NCBI RefSeq assembly: GCF_002443255.2
Contig: NW_019211454.1
Span: forward strand, 4,435,858-4,499,857
Direction of reading: 5' to 3'
From: Varroa destructor
Taxonomy: Eukaryota > Arthropoda > Arachnida > Mesostigmata > Varroidae
DNA length: 64,000 nt
The notes under the pieces are model-generated. The model ran no database searches. It saw nothing but the letters and a program-made list of their open reading frames with translations, and was not told the origin of the DNA. Numbering within the stretch: position 1 is the first letter of the stretch; each line of letters opens with the position of its first letter. The position numbers and the translations under genes were made by a program. Shown piece after piece: positions 14,001 to 24,000 of the stretch.

Positions 14001-14626
14001 TTCTAAAAGATCTGATTTCCTACGGCGAAAAGTTATAACCACTATTTTGTTACGAAGATAAATCGTCTATTAGTGTGAATAACCTCAGCAAATGAAAAAG
14101 GTAAGCTAATCTAAAAAAAATAATAATGTTTTTGTAGTGAAACGAAGGGACTAGGGCTATAGGTGGAGCAATGCAGCGGTCATTATTTAACTACGGGGGC
14201 GGACGCACTGGCCAATTCGCCAATGATTTTGTTTGAGGACTTCGTTTCGGCTAGTGGCTTTCCTAGATCCGCCTGGATCCCCGTTTGGCTACACGTTCAG
14301 CACCTGTATCGGCGGAAGCCGCTTTGATATCCGTCTTTCAAGTTTATTGGGGTTCCTGAAACCGCCACACTGGCCCCCTGGCCCTGCAGGTGGACATTTA
14401 CCCACCTTTTAGGCCGGAGCTTTATGAAAATTCCGCCGCAATTTACTACAGTGAAAACTCAGCCACCTGCCTGGCTTATTGATACTAACATAACAATACA
14501 CTCGGGCTCGACAAAAATATTGTTTATAGAGTAGAGCTAGCTACAATTTCTGGTTCATCCGCCCGTTTCGCATGTCGACTGATAGAGGATAAGGAGGTAT
14601 TGAGCCAGAGGCTAGGAAAGCCAACT
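11047..14626. other. gene-free stretch with one long unexplained frame
   Basis: No recognisable gene. The longest open frame is 12630-13211 plus (193 codons). It is rich in Arg, Ser and Asn, with no domain, signal peptide or convincing splice context. A 75-codon minus frame at 11965-12192 has a hydrophobic Cys-containing start but no ATG at its head. The segment 13640-14150 is strongly AT-rich. From 14150 the sequence turns GC-richer. Confidence 0.5.
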
Positions 14627-14650
14627 GGGGAGGGGAATGGGGGTAAGGGG
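14627..14650 (+). other. G-quadruplex motif
   Basis: Four runs of at least four G (14627-14630, 14632-14635, 14639-14643, 14647-14650) separated by loops of 1-3 bases. This fits the canonical intramolecular G4 pattern on the plus strand. No function can be read from the context. Confidence 0.7.
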
Positions 14651-15289
14651 CAGGCAGACAACAAATCCAATAGGGGGATACCTGCTCTTCGGTAGTCACG
14701 CACTAGTGGATCGACAAAATTATGATTAATTATTAATGTTCATCTAATTTCTGACCATACAAGCATCCATCCGATGTCAGTACTTATGGCGGACCATGTC
14801 ATCTAGAGTAACCGGCGCTAGTCATCCGAGGCTTGAGAATTCAATTGTATCCCAACAATTCCTTTTTGCCTAAATGTTCAACTATTCGAAAATGATAGTA
14901 AATTATAACATACGTAAGCCGAAGTGACGTCCGAGCCGGAATAATATGTTTGAAAAAAGTGCTGCGCATGTTCTTATAATGTTATAATGGCTCACACAAC
15001 GAATTTAAGCCCGTTTGAGCTAAAATGATTGCTCATGATTACATCGAAGAGTAATCCTCATTCAACGTAGAAAATAACTAGCATATATATTATATAATTA
15101 GCACCTAATTAGAGAATTTTTGTCATGCTTTGGTTTAAAGACTGTACCTAAGTAAAAACAAATATTTTATAATTATATTCATTCAGTATATCTAACACTG
15201 ATTGCGATTGCAGCTTGAATCAGATCGTGAACTGTTCATAGGCTTGTTTCAAATGTTGACTTTACAATTTTACGAATGCTTCCTTAATA

Positions 15290-16240
15290 AAAGTAAATAG
15301 CGGGTCGACGTTGTCATATTGGGAAAACATTCCTCATCTAGTAATCCAACGAGTTCAAATCTGGCCCGTTTGGCGACCTATATGTGCTCATTCCAGAAGA
15401 TGCTTGTTTTCAAGCTGCCACTTCTGCGCTAATCGGCTTGCATGACGCAATGCGCCATATTTGTAAAAGAGATATGGTTTGCCTTCATATACTGCCCACA
15501 ATTGCGCGTAAACAATGTAAATGGACTTCTTTAGTGATGCGTTCGTTCTTCTGAAAGAAATAGGCGGTGAAGTAGGGTGGCATAACGTTTTCTTCAGTGG
15601 ACACCATACTCAGGATATTATTTCAACAGTTTTCCTCTGTCTGCAATAGGCGTATCCTCTGGGTCCTGGACAGGCCAGTGATCATTTCTGCGGTTCACTT
15701 TTGTATCAAGGAAAAAATTCCTTGCCGGAGAAATATTGGAGGCGGTGCTTCGTCCTTGAAGGAATCCAGTATTAAACAACATCGGTTAAATTACGTGGTT
15801 TGATTATCCTCAGAGAGCATCTGCCTGACTTTTGTCACGCATGACGTGTACTTATGGCCTTCGAGAATAATCCGTGACGTTGTACGCTGACTCGCATCAA
15901 ATTTCATTATTAACATGCTGACTGAAGGAAAAAGATCATTCGATACGTACTTGTGGGGTGCAGCGATTAACTCTGAGTTCCGCAGTGCTTTTTCTCTGTC
16001 GTCGATATTCCGCTGTGGGGTGTTGAAATTCGCACTGTTTTTTTATGTAGCCGCATAGCTCCTCTGTGACGCGGTATATCGCCGGTGGAGATTTGTCCAG
16101 CTTTTAGAAATTCGATATTAGCTGATCTTTTCTGACACGCTCAAGACGACGTACTGTTGTTTGCCACGAAAGAAAGAACTGGCACTTGTTTGGTACCAAG
16201 AGCAATCGATGGACGCACGCTCGTTGCCACGAGCAACCCA
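15290..16240 (-). pseudogene. Tc1/mariner-superfamily transposase pseudogene
   Basis: Degenerate DDE transposase (cut-and-paste transposition at TA sites) read on the minus strand, with several frameshifts and stops. Landmarks in the right order are: a helix-turn-helix-like piece (EFLKAGQIS...) near 16090; a segment ending KVRQMLSEDN at about 15805-15890; NRRNDHWPVQDPEDTP at about 15640-15705; VMPPYF near 15570; PYLFYKYGA near 15490; and the catalytic-core signature SPNGPDLNSLDY at 15341-15376. The last corresponds to the family's PPNSPDLNPLDY block, which contains the second catalytic Asp. Terminal inverted repeats were not found. The copy is clearly inactive. Confidence 0.75.
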
Positions 16241-17819
16241 CTGAAGTTTCGCCGCGCTTAGGTGCCATACATGTGTTAGCGTGTTAATGATATATGACGG
16301 TAATTATAAATATTTCCGTCGTTATTGCTAAATCGAACATGGTTTAGGGCGAATGAATCACATCTATGCCTTTATTAGTTTGTGATCACTGCAAACTGTA
16401 GCAACGAGACTAAGGGTCGCGCTGGAGCATTTCACAATACGTGGAGAATGTCGAGGCTTCGGCAATAAATTAGGATGTTCACTATATCTCTATGTTTGGC
16501 CACATAAGCAAATGCTGGGCCTTGCTTATGGGCTCCTGCCGGGCCCAGCCCAATACTGGTTCAAATTCGCGGTGGGCAATGCGGAAACGTAATGAAGGAT
16601 TCAAGGCTTGTTTGTTCGGTCGGTTTCTACAGGAGACACTGTCTCACGCATCAAAACGCTGTGAACAGGTCCAAACAAATAACGAGGACCTGTATGCGTT
16701 TACTCAGAAGGAACTTTTTGTGTAAGAGCAGGTTGGATTATTGTCTTAGTTCAAAACAATTCTAAAGACACAAAGGATTGCGTTTACGTAACCTTGCGGT
16801 TACGTGACCTCGTGAATCGCTTTACTGTAGCGTTACCACTTTGACAGCCAGCGTACGCAGTAGGTCAAGCTTTGGTATTCGCTGTAGTGAGCAGAGTCAT
16901 TTCAAAGCTAAGGACCTCCGCGCTAACAGCTTCGGCGTGCCACTGAACAAAAGATTCGTGTTGGGTGCGGGGCTTCTAATGATGCTTACCATAGAGTTGA
17001 GAGGCCCTGAGATGGCCGGTGTCAAAAATATGCAACGGGTGGACCCTTGTTTGAACGAGATCATCGTTTGACCTGATCGGAAAGCAGATGTTACAGATAT
17101 TACGTATCCGCGAGCAAGCTTTTGTATCAAACCAAAGATAACAGCGATTCACACGAGCGTAGGGCAGGGGTTATAACCAAGTCTTGCAACTTCTGAAAGA
17201 TGGATGGGCATGCAGGTGTACAATAGCGAATACTAAAGCGCCTCCACATCGGTCCTGACGTATATGCTCTAGGTAGGAAGGTAATGACTAGCTGTAAAGT
17301 TCAAAGCCTAGGGGCCAAACGGGTCTATTCGAAGGCCTGCCTCTATTTGAGGGACCTTCCAATTAAAAAACCGATCGGTTGCAGAGAATACCGAGGTTTG
17401 TCCGCTCACGTCCTAATGGGGATAATCTAAATAGAGAAAAATGATTTGATCTGAGCAAACGGGCTCTGTTATATTCCAGGGCGACATAAAAGTGGTGCCG
17501 ATAGTTGGACAAGAGTACAGCGGTCTTTACAGCGAACGTTGGCCAGTCGTGTACTTGGAGGTTTGGCATTTTTAAAGAACTACTAGCCGAAAGCGGACCG
17601 TCCTAGACATTATAGTGAGACACGCACATGAGTTGCTCGGTACACGGCATGTACCGATAATAATATATATCAGGTCCTAAATATATTCGTGTTTATTGTT
17701 ATAGAAGGACGGGATATAAATCGAACTTTTTCCGGTAGTGCAACTTCATTGCAATATCTCGTTCAACATGAAACATGGTACGGTGTACTTTGACATTTTA
17801 AATTTTTTCACAGGCTTAA
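16241..17819. other. gene-free stretch between transposon relics
   Basis: No gene recognised. A B-box-like ggttcaaattc lies near 16559 in a GC-rich patch, but no A box was found at the right spacing. Open frames at 16841-17130 exist on both strands and have no recognisable product. Confidence 0.5.
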
Positions 17820-18660
17820 TTTTTATTGTTAATTAAAGTACGGCTTACTACTAACCTTGTGCCATTTCGGTATCAGTTTTTTCAACCTGCTACAAGAGAA
17901 ATCTGGGGTATGAAGGTGTTCATGTCCAGGTCTAACGAATTTTCTAATAAAAAGTTGTCAAGAATAACTGTAACTTGTGCACTTTTTGCTACCGTCCTTT
18001 TCGTGACATTGTCATATAGTAGGAGTTTCGGCTGTTCAATGCGGATTCATCCATATTCTGAAATTGTTAATAGTGCCTTTTAGCCGTAATTGGTTCACCA
18101 AAACTAATGCAACTGTAATGTATCACGGCTGCATTTAGCTGCGAAACAGACGCTGTAAGCCTCTGCATTTACCGTAGGGTGATGCCCGGGCGATTCAAAT
18201 GCATCCGCTTACTGCTGTGACCTTCTGCGATTATCGTACAGAATCCACTCTTCATCACAGGTCACAATTCAAAGAGAGCAAAGGCAAGAAGACAATTTAT
18301 GTTTCTGCTTTTCATTAGCTTTTAAATCATACGGCACCTACTTTTTTTCGGATTACCAGATTCCTGGACAAGTATGGTATTTTTACATACGCCAAACCTG
18401 ATCCCTTATACCCGTAGCTAGGACAATTTGGCCTACACCACAGTTTTTAACGTTTCTTTATCCATCTGCGCAGGGGTTTTCCATAAGACTGATTTTCAAC
18501 TTCGAAATTCTCTCCCCTGAATTTCTTTGAAGTGACAGCTCACGATGTCTTTGCTGGCAAACCCTTTATTGAGTAAAAGGTTTGTACGACTAGCCACCTC
18601 CGTTGCTGTAGTTCCCATATGGAATTTAAACTCTTAAATTTCTCAAATTGTCTCATTTTC
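17820..18660 (-). pseudogene. mariner (mellifera-type) transposase pseudogene
   Basis: Minus-strand remains of a mariner DDD transposase. In order: GTTATEVASRTN and the N-terminal HTH region (about 18640-18510); the diagnostic block VTCDEEWILYDNRRRS (18212-18268), which carries the first catalytic Asp; LLLYDN (about 18003-18035), which carries the second Asp; then LDNFLLEN and NGTRLVVSR, equivalent to the C-terminal LDNFL...GINKLVSRW of the family. The segment that should hold the SPDL/TDYH block and third Asp, between YDN and LDNFL, is missing. That internal deletion, plus multiple stops and frameshifts, makes it dead. It lies just downstream of the cuticle-like gene. The subfamily is assigned from the WILYDNRRRS-type signature recalled from known mellifera mariners. 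Confidence 0.75.
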
Positions 18661-18822
18661 AATAGCTTATCTACTAAAAACCTGAGGGGCATTCATTCGA
18701 GTTGGCAGTGTTAAATTTTAAAAAGCACAAATATCATTATAAAAACAATGTCGTCTCGTTATAAGATAGCGGCATCTAAGAATATGAAATTAAAGTAAGT
18801 CACGTCTTGCACCGAACATCTC

Positions 18823-18846
18823 ATATATATATATATATATATATAT
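18823..18846. repeat. (AT)12 microsatellite
   Basis: A perfect AT dinucleotide tract of 24 bases, between the mariner relic and the 3' end of the cuticle-like gene. Confidence 0.95.
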
Positions 18847-19119
18847 GGATTCGTTAACAAAGATCAGCAAGAGAGGGCAAGCCATGAGTGTCCATTATAT
18901 TAGATTATGAAGAAAGTTGCCATTTTTTTTCGCTTTCGTTTCTCGTTTCCATTTTCCAAACGATAGAATATACCATTAGGAGGCCATCATCACACATAGA
19001 ATTAGACCAGTGATAACACCGAGAGTTACCGTTGCCTTTCTCAAGTTTAATTATATTTCTGCTAAACGGAATCAATCCGCGTAATAAATCGGTGAACGGT
19101 TGTATCCATGTGTTCACCG

Positions 19120-19125
19120 TTTATT
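19120..19125 (-). terminator. poly(A) signal of the cuticle-like gene
   Basis: AATAAA on the minus strand (tttatt on plus), about 35 bases beyond the stop at 19160-19162. Its position supports this stop as the true 3' end of the gene and argues against a further exon. Confidence 0.7.
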
Positions 19126-19159
19126 TTCATTGGACCCCTGGTTAATGTCAGCTTGGGAT

Positions 19160-19960
19160 TTACAGGTTTCTACCAGCGCGACGGAAATCGTCCGAGGTGG
19201 TCTTGTACGTATTTGCGTAGTTGTTTCCCGATTCATACGAAACTATCTTCGAGGGAGATGATGCGACGGAAGCATTATAGGGAGCCGTCTTCTGCATGGT
19301 GGGATACGAAGTCCCTTTTTCTGCGGTTGAAGCGCCGTAAGAAGTCGTCTGCTCTCCGCCCGCAGCTCCGTACGAAGTCGTCTGTTCTAAAGCCGGAACG
19401 CTATATGAGAGGATGTTCTGAACCGTTGGAGCCCGGTATGAAATGGTCTTCTCTACGGCAGGAGCATTATACGAGACGGTCTTCTGAACAGCAGGTGCTG
19501 TAGCGACTGCTGTTGAAGCTTCGGGGGAAGCGTAGAAGAAAGCGTTTTGGACGGCGGAAGTACTATAAGGGATAGTGTTCTGAACGGCGGAAACGGGCGC
19601 AGTGTAAGAAAGCCATGGAGCAGCATGCAAAGTCGTTTTGTGGACGGCTGGCGTTGCAACTACCATGCTTCCTGGAGTAGCATAAGACATGGTCTTCTGG
19701 ACGGCAGGGGCAGCGGGCGCCACGACGGTGGTCGGAACAGCAGTTGGGGCAGCGTACGAAATAGACCCGGGGCCAATGGGAGCACTGTAAGCGGCCCCAG
19801 TGTACTTTACATGAGGACGATTTGGTGTGTCGGAGAGAGTAATTTCGGCGGCAGTGTCCTGGCCTTCACTGTAGAACTCGACGCGAGCGGGTGAAGCAGC
19901 TCCTCGGGTAATGTGAATCACGCGATCAGCAGGGTTGGCTGGCTTCTCGATGTTATATAT
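19160..19960 (-). CDS. cuticle-like repeat protein, exon 2 (residues 213-478)
   Basis: Terminal exon of a secreted, repetitive, cuticle-type structural protein. A pyrimidine-ended CTGTTAG acceptor (AG at 19962-19961) joins in phase 0 to exon 1 and yields 266 codons plus TAA. The first 50 residues (IYNIEKPANPADR..., ending near HVKYTG) complete a non-repetitive core begun in exon 1. Residues about 275-455 then hold roughly a dozen degenerate units of the form AV-[QEH]-[KN]-[TI]-x-x-Y-x-AP (for example QKTMSYATP, EKTISYRAP, EQTTSYGAA). The protein ends in a short Asn/Tyr/Arg-rich tail. Such Ala/Pro/Tyr units are typical of low-complexity arthropod cuticular proteins, where Tyr can be cross-linked. 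I see no Rebers-Riddiford chitin-binding consensus. Plus-strand open frames here are shadows of the repeats. Confidence 0.85.
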   Translation of the reverse strand: MYNIEKPANPADRVIHITRGAASPARVEFYSEGQDTAAEITLSDTPNRPHVKYTGAAYSAPIGPGSISYAAPTAVPTTVVAPAAPAVQKTMSYATPGSMVVATPAVHKTTLHAAPWLSYTAPVSAVQNTIPYSTSAVQNAFFYASPEASTAVATAPAVQKTVSYNAPAVEKTISYRAPTVQNILSYSVPALEQTTSYGAAGGEQTTSYGASTAEKGTSYPTMQKTAPYNASVASSPSKIVSYESGNNYANTYKTTSDDFRRAGRNL

Positions 19961-20354
19961 CTAACAGACGAGAGCGAATTAGATCATTTGAAAAACATTA
20001 GTTTCGAAATTCTGAGTGCTTCTTACTATGTTTGATCTAAGGTGTCGTGAATGTTTGCTGCACCTTGAAACGTCGTAAGATCTGTTTTGGCTGTTTAGAT
20101 CCGAATAGAAGGCTGTTGTTTGTTGTTAGATAATTTGAATGGCCTGGTACTGTGTTCTCCCCAAAAACAAACTACTATAACGCTATGAGAATGAGACCAT
20201 GGGTTATTGGAATTGAAGAGCTTCATACATCTGATCTACTGACGTATGGCATATAACAAAGCAACCATTTCAGCATAATCCTCCGAGCACAGCATCTTTA
20301 GGCACGAATACGTCATAATTAACCATATTTGAACTATAAATTAAACAAACATAC
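19961..20354 (-). other. intron of the cuticle-like gene
   Basis: A 394-base intron with donor CAG|GTATGT (GT at 20354-20353) and acceptor CTGTTAG|ATA, phase 0. Exon 1 would read into VCLFNL and a stop without splicing, whereas splicing joins two coding-like frames. Confidence 0.85.
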
Positions 20355-20990
20355 CTGAAGACCGCCCTTCTTAGCTACAACATGCTCTACCCTAGGTGGG
20401 GGCGCAGGCCGGTTGATGACACGAACCGTGGCCTGTTCCTCAGAAGGAACATTGAATTTCACAACCTCAGGTTGAAGTTGAGCGCCCTCCTGAATTCGGA
20501 TGAGCTGCTCGGGGCGCTGATATTCCTCAACACGAACATCACGTTGGCGATTACCAAGGACAACTTGGTGGAAGGAAAGCTTCGCAGGTGTCTGCGGCAC
20601 AACCCTCTGTACAGGGGTCAGGCCATATGAGAAGGTCTTGTGAACGGCAGCGGCTGGTGCAGCAACGCTAGCGGCTGCTGTAGGTACCGCGGATACAACA
20701 GTTGTAGATACCGGTGCTGACGATGCGTATGAGATGGTCTTTGAGATCGAGGCAGGCGCGGCATAGATAGTCGAGAGGGTCTTCTGGACAGTTGGGGCAG
20801 AGACTACGGTACTGGTGGGCGCTCCATACGAGATTGTCTTCGAGAAGCCGGTCACCGCAGGCACAGCTGCCGTGTACGTTTGGCCAACGACAGCGGTTTG
20901 AACTGGCAGATCAGTGTACGTAGGCACTAGTCCGGCCGAAGTCACGGCAACCGTTCCGAAAAACGCCGCGAAAAGTCGGAAAAACAGCAT
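20355..20990 (-). CDS. cuticle-like repeat protein, exon 1 (residues 1-212)
   Basis: First coding exon of a 478-residue secreted protein. The start at 20990 is chosen because it opens directly into a signal peptide (MLFFRLFAAFFGTVAVTSAG; likely cleavage after residues 19-20) and lies about 77 bases below a promoter with TATA and initiator. Residues 45-123 carry four Ala/Pro/Val-rich units with a KT-[ILF]-S-Y kernel (SKTISYGAP at 50-58, QKTLSTIYAAP, SKTISYASSAP, HKTFSYG). Residues about 135-212 form a different core rich in charged and hydrophobic residues (RVEEYQRPEQLIRIQEG, QPEVVKFNVPSEEQ, VRVINRPAPPPRVEHV), which continues into exon 2. I know no domain name for this core. The protein probably goes to cuticle or another extracellular matrix. 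No RR chitin-binding motif is seen, so chitin binding is unproven. Confidence 0.87.
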
Positions 20991-21063
20991 AGTTGAGACT
21001 GCCTGTTACAAGTAGCACCACAAGTACTACAATAATCCGACGGCAACGCGATGGCCGGGCTCT

Positions 21064-21070
21064 CACTGTG
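21064..21070 (-). promoter_or_regulatory. initiator / probable transcription start of the cuticle-like gene
   Basis: Minus-strand CACAGTG places an A at 21067, exactly 29 bases after the first T of the TATA box. It resembles the arthropod TCAGT initiator. It predicts a 5' UTR of about 77 bases with no intron. Confidence 0.55.
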
Positions 21071-21088
21071 CCACTCAAAGGCATGCAG

Positions 21089-21096
21089 CTTTTATA
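21089..21096 (-). promoter_or_regulatory. TATA box of the cuticle-like gene
   Basis: TATAAAAG on the minus strand, about 105 bases above the ATG and about 30 above an initiator-like A. A strong TATA fits a highly expressed, stage-regulated cuticle gene, as is common for that class. Confidence 0.7.
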
Positions 21097-24000
21097 ACTC
21101 GCGGGTGAAAGGGTACCGCAGTGGAAATCCCCCCGACACTTTCTTCTTTGGAAGGTACCGAGGAGTCCGTAAACAGAACTCAAACAGTAAAGTGGAGTGG
21201 CCTTCACCCGAAGCGCGATCGCATATCGTGCATCGAACTTCAAAATAGAAAAGGCTTCTTAAATTGTCAACGGTCTCTGTCAGTTCGTGTTATGATACTG
21301 TGGAGTGTGATCCGTTTGTGAACCGAAAAACCTGTTCAATCCGGTAATATCAGGTATTACATTTCCATTATTTATTTCAAATGGAATTTCTCAATTGAAT
21401 TCATCAGCTTTAATATGTGTATATATATATATACACTAAAAAGTTTACGATATTACGGCTGTCCCATTATAGCGTCTTTACATATATTAGTGCTTGGCAC
21501 ATGCCGACCAGTCACAACATTAACTTACGGCTATTATATTAATTACTTAAACGTATTTAGCCACTGCAAACTGGTAAGTATCCGTCGCGTTATGAACCTC
21601 CCATAAAAAGGAGTCACTTATAATCGGCAACGTGTATATTTAAGTTGTACATTTTCTGTCTGTTTCCTCTCGAATGCTTTGTTTTGTTCTCCCTGCGCGG
21701 AGAACGTTTAGTCACGTCTGCGTAAATGGTTTTATTGAGCCAGAGATCAAATAAATCGCTAATGATGGTCTGTGATTAGCGACCGTTTACTCCGCATACT
21801 TGGGTTTTTAATTCTAACAGAAGCAGAAAGATTCAATTGCATCGGACTGCGCCGTCACGCGTTAACGACGACTAATATCTATCAATATATGTATGGTATA
21901 CAAAGAAAGAGAATCGAGTAATAATGGTGATAAGCTGCTGTTCTGCAGGAGAAATTGTCCCGCGTATTCGGATCACGTCAGAGTGCCGACTGCGAATTGA
22001 ATCGGGTTCACCGTTCGTTTTGGTCTTTCTCTTCGTTTTGAGCCGCTGTTCGTCGCGCTCTTTTCCTAACCGACAGCAGAATAGTCGCGCTGAGATAGAA
22101 TGAGCTGAGTTGTCCAAGTCGCCCCGGGGGCAAGCAGGTCGAAACGCCAAATAGCGCTTAGATGGAATAGAAACAGAAACAAAACAGAAAAGATTATCAT
22201 ATTTTCTATTGAGAATCGTTGCGAACATGCATCAGCGTGTCAGAAAAATTATGCTGAAGAAATAAGAAATATGCCCGCTCTCGAAGATGCAGATTGTGGC
22301 TGATGGTCCTGGTTTCTCCAGCAGCATCTGGCTCTGTTGTGCCCATTTTTGTAGTGACAAATAGGTGCTATATATTCAAGCGCCAACAGAAAACAATAGA
22401 AAATCTTCTACGATCGAAAAAGTATAGAAAACGTTTTCAACGCATAGGCACGTCTGACTGTAGGAAAAGTGTTCATCCGTAGGTTGTATGAACGCTGTTC
22501 CAATACTACGAACTGGCTTCAACTTCCTCTCAGACAATATGGGGAACACCACTGCTGGATTATATGCTAACAAAAGAGCCTAACGTTCATTGATTTTTCA
22601 CGAAATTGATATTTGTATGAATTTTCGTGGCTATCACCGTGAATGAAGTAAAATCGAATATATATATTTTGTATATATATAATTGTTTTAATTGATCCCA
22701 TTAAATCAGTAATTATATTATTAATAAAAACGTTAATTAGGACATCATGAATGTTACCCACGTACCGATTAAGTCAAAACAAATATTTGACGGCGCACAG
22801 ACGAGAAATAAGAAAAAAAAAACCTAGAAAATTAATCGATACCGCTTTTTTAGTATCTTATTTAATGCTCTCTTTTTAATCACTTTATTACTTAATAACA
22901 TTTTAGCACTAATAAACTAAAGCCAGCTGTTTTTGTAAACTTGTGTTTTCAATAACGAGGGACATTGAGGGTGGTGCTCTGAGCTCCATCTTGTACACAG
23001 CTAGAGCGAGAACGGGTGATTCGAATTCACTCTTATTACTAGTCAGTGTTTCACTAAGTAGCATCGTTCGAAACATTTAGTTTCAAGTCAAAATACTAGT
23101 AGATATCTGGTAGGTATCCCATCTTTTCAGGGACAGCCTTCTGGAGCAACGGACAATACAATATTTACGTCCAATAGCTCATCAACTCACAAATCGGATT
23201 ACTTTGATTCCAGCTGGTTTTCACTGAGACTTGCAGCCCATTCTACTTCAGTCTGGCGATTTTACAACGGAAATCTATAGAGACGTCTAAGTCAGCAACG
23301 CACCGCTTCTGAGAAACAATCGGGTATATTTGGCGAACACCCCCGATCGCGGAGTGAACGTGCCGTGACATATACGTATTTAATGTTGTGACCTATTAGA
23401 CCAACAATCTACGGCACCAGTTTTGTTCTCAACGTCCACATCCATTAGTAGCCTTGACTAGTAAAGTTTCCCCAGTTTTTTTTTAAGGTAACAAAATGGC
23501 ACAGAGATAAGTAGGTGTTTCGCGACTTGCTTGCGCTATCAGTCGTAGATGAGTCTCCTACTGAAGCAGACACGCTTTTGGAAAAAACATGTAATACAGA
23601 AAAAGTAATTTTTATTTGCTTTTGAAACGACTAGAGACAGAAGGGCTGCTAGAAACATCGAACAGAACTACTGTCCAATATAGATCCGGAGTTTTACGCT
23701 TAAAAAACACTTTCGAATGAACCTGGTCACTACCAAAAAATATACCTAACGTCATTGATACTTTTCGCTAAATGCCGTTTAAAAAAATTATTGAAATAAA
23801 TTAAGGAGACTTCGAAAATATATGTTGTGCCATTTTTGCTGTGCAATAGTGCTCTTCGAGCGCAAGGGGGACGCAGGCCAGAGAATAGGCTTTATCAAGT
23901 CTATGTTCTTGCTTGTTTTATCAATGCATGCTGAATTAAAATCTTCATAATACTTTTGTAGTTGAAATTATTGAATTAATTTCATTCATCATATAACAGG

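Noticed and set aside
16545..16580. B-box-like ggttcaaattc suggesting a tRNA or SINE
   Set aside because: No A box at the expected distance and no stem pairing.
19108..19894. Plus-strand open frames of 115-131 codons over the cuticle-like gene
   Set aside because: They are antisense shadows kept open by the repeated codons of exon 2. They have no start context or domain and sit opposite a gene with splice sites, signal peptide and poly(A) signal.
20911..21243. 110-codon minus frame overlapping the promoter of the cuticle-like gene
   Set aside because: It overlaps the true start in another frame and spans the TATA box. It is a chance frame.
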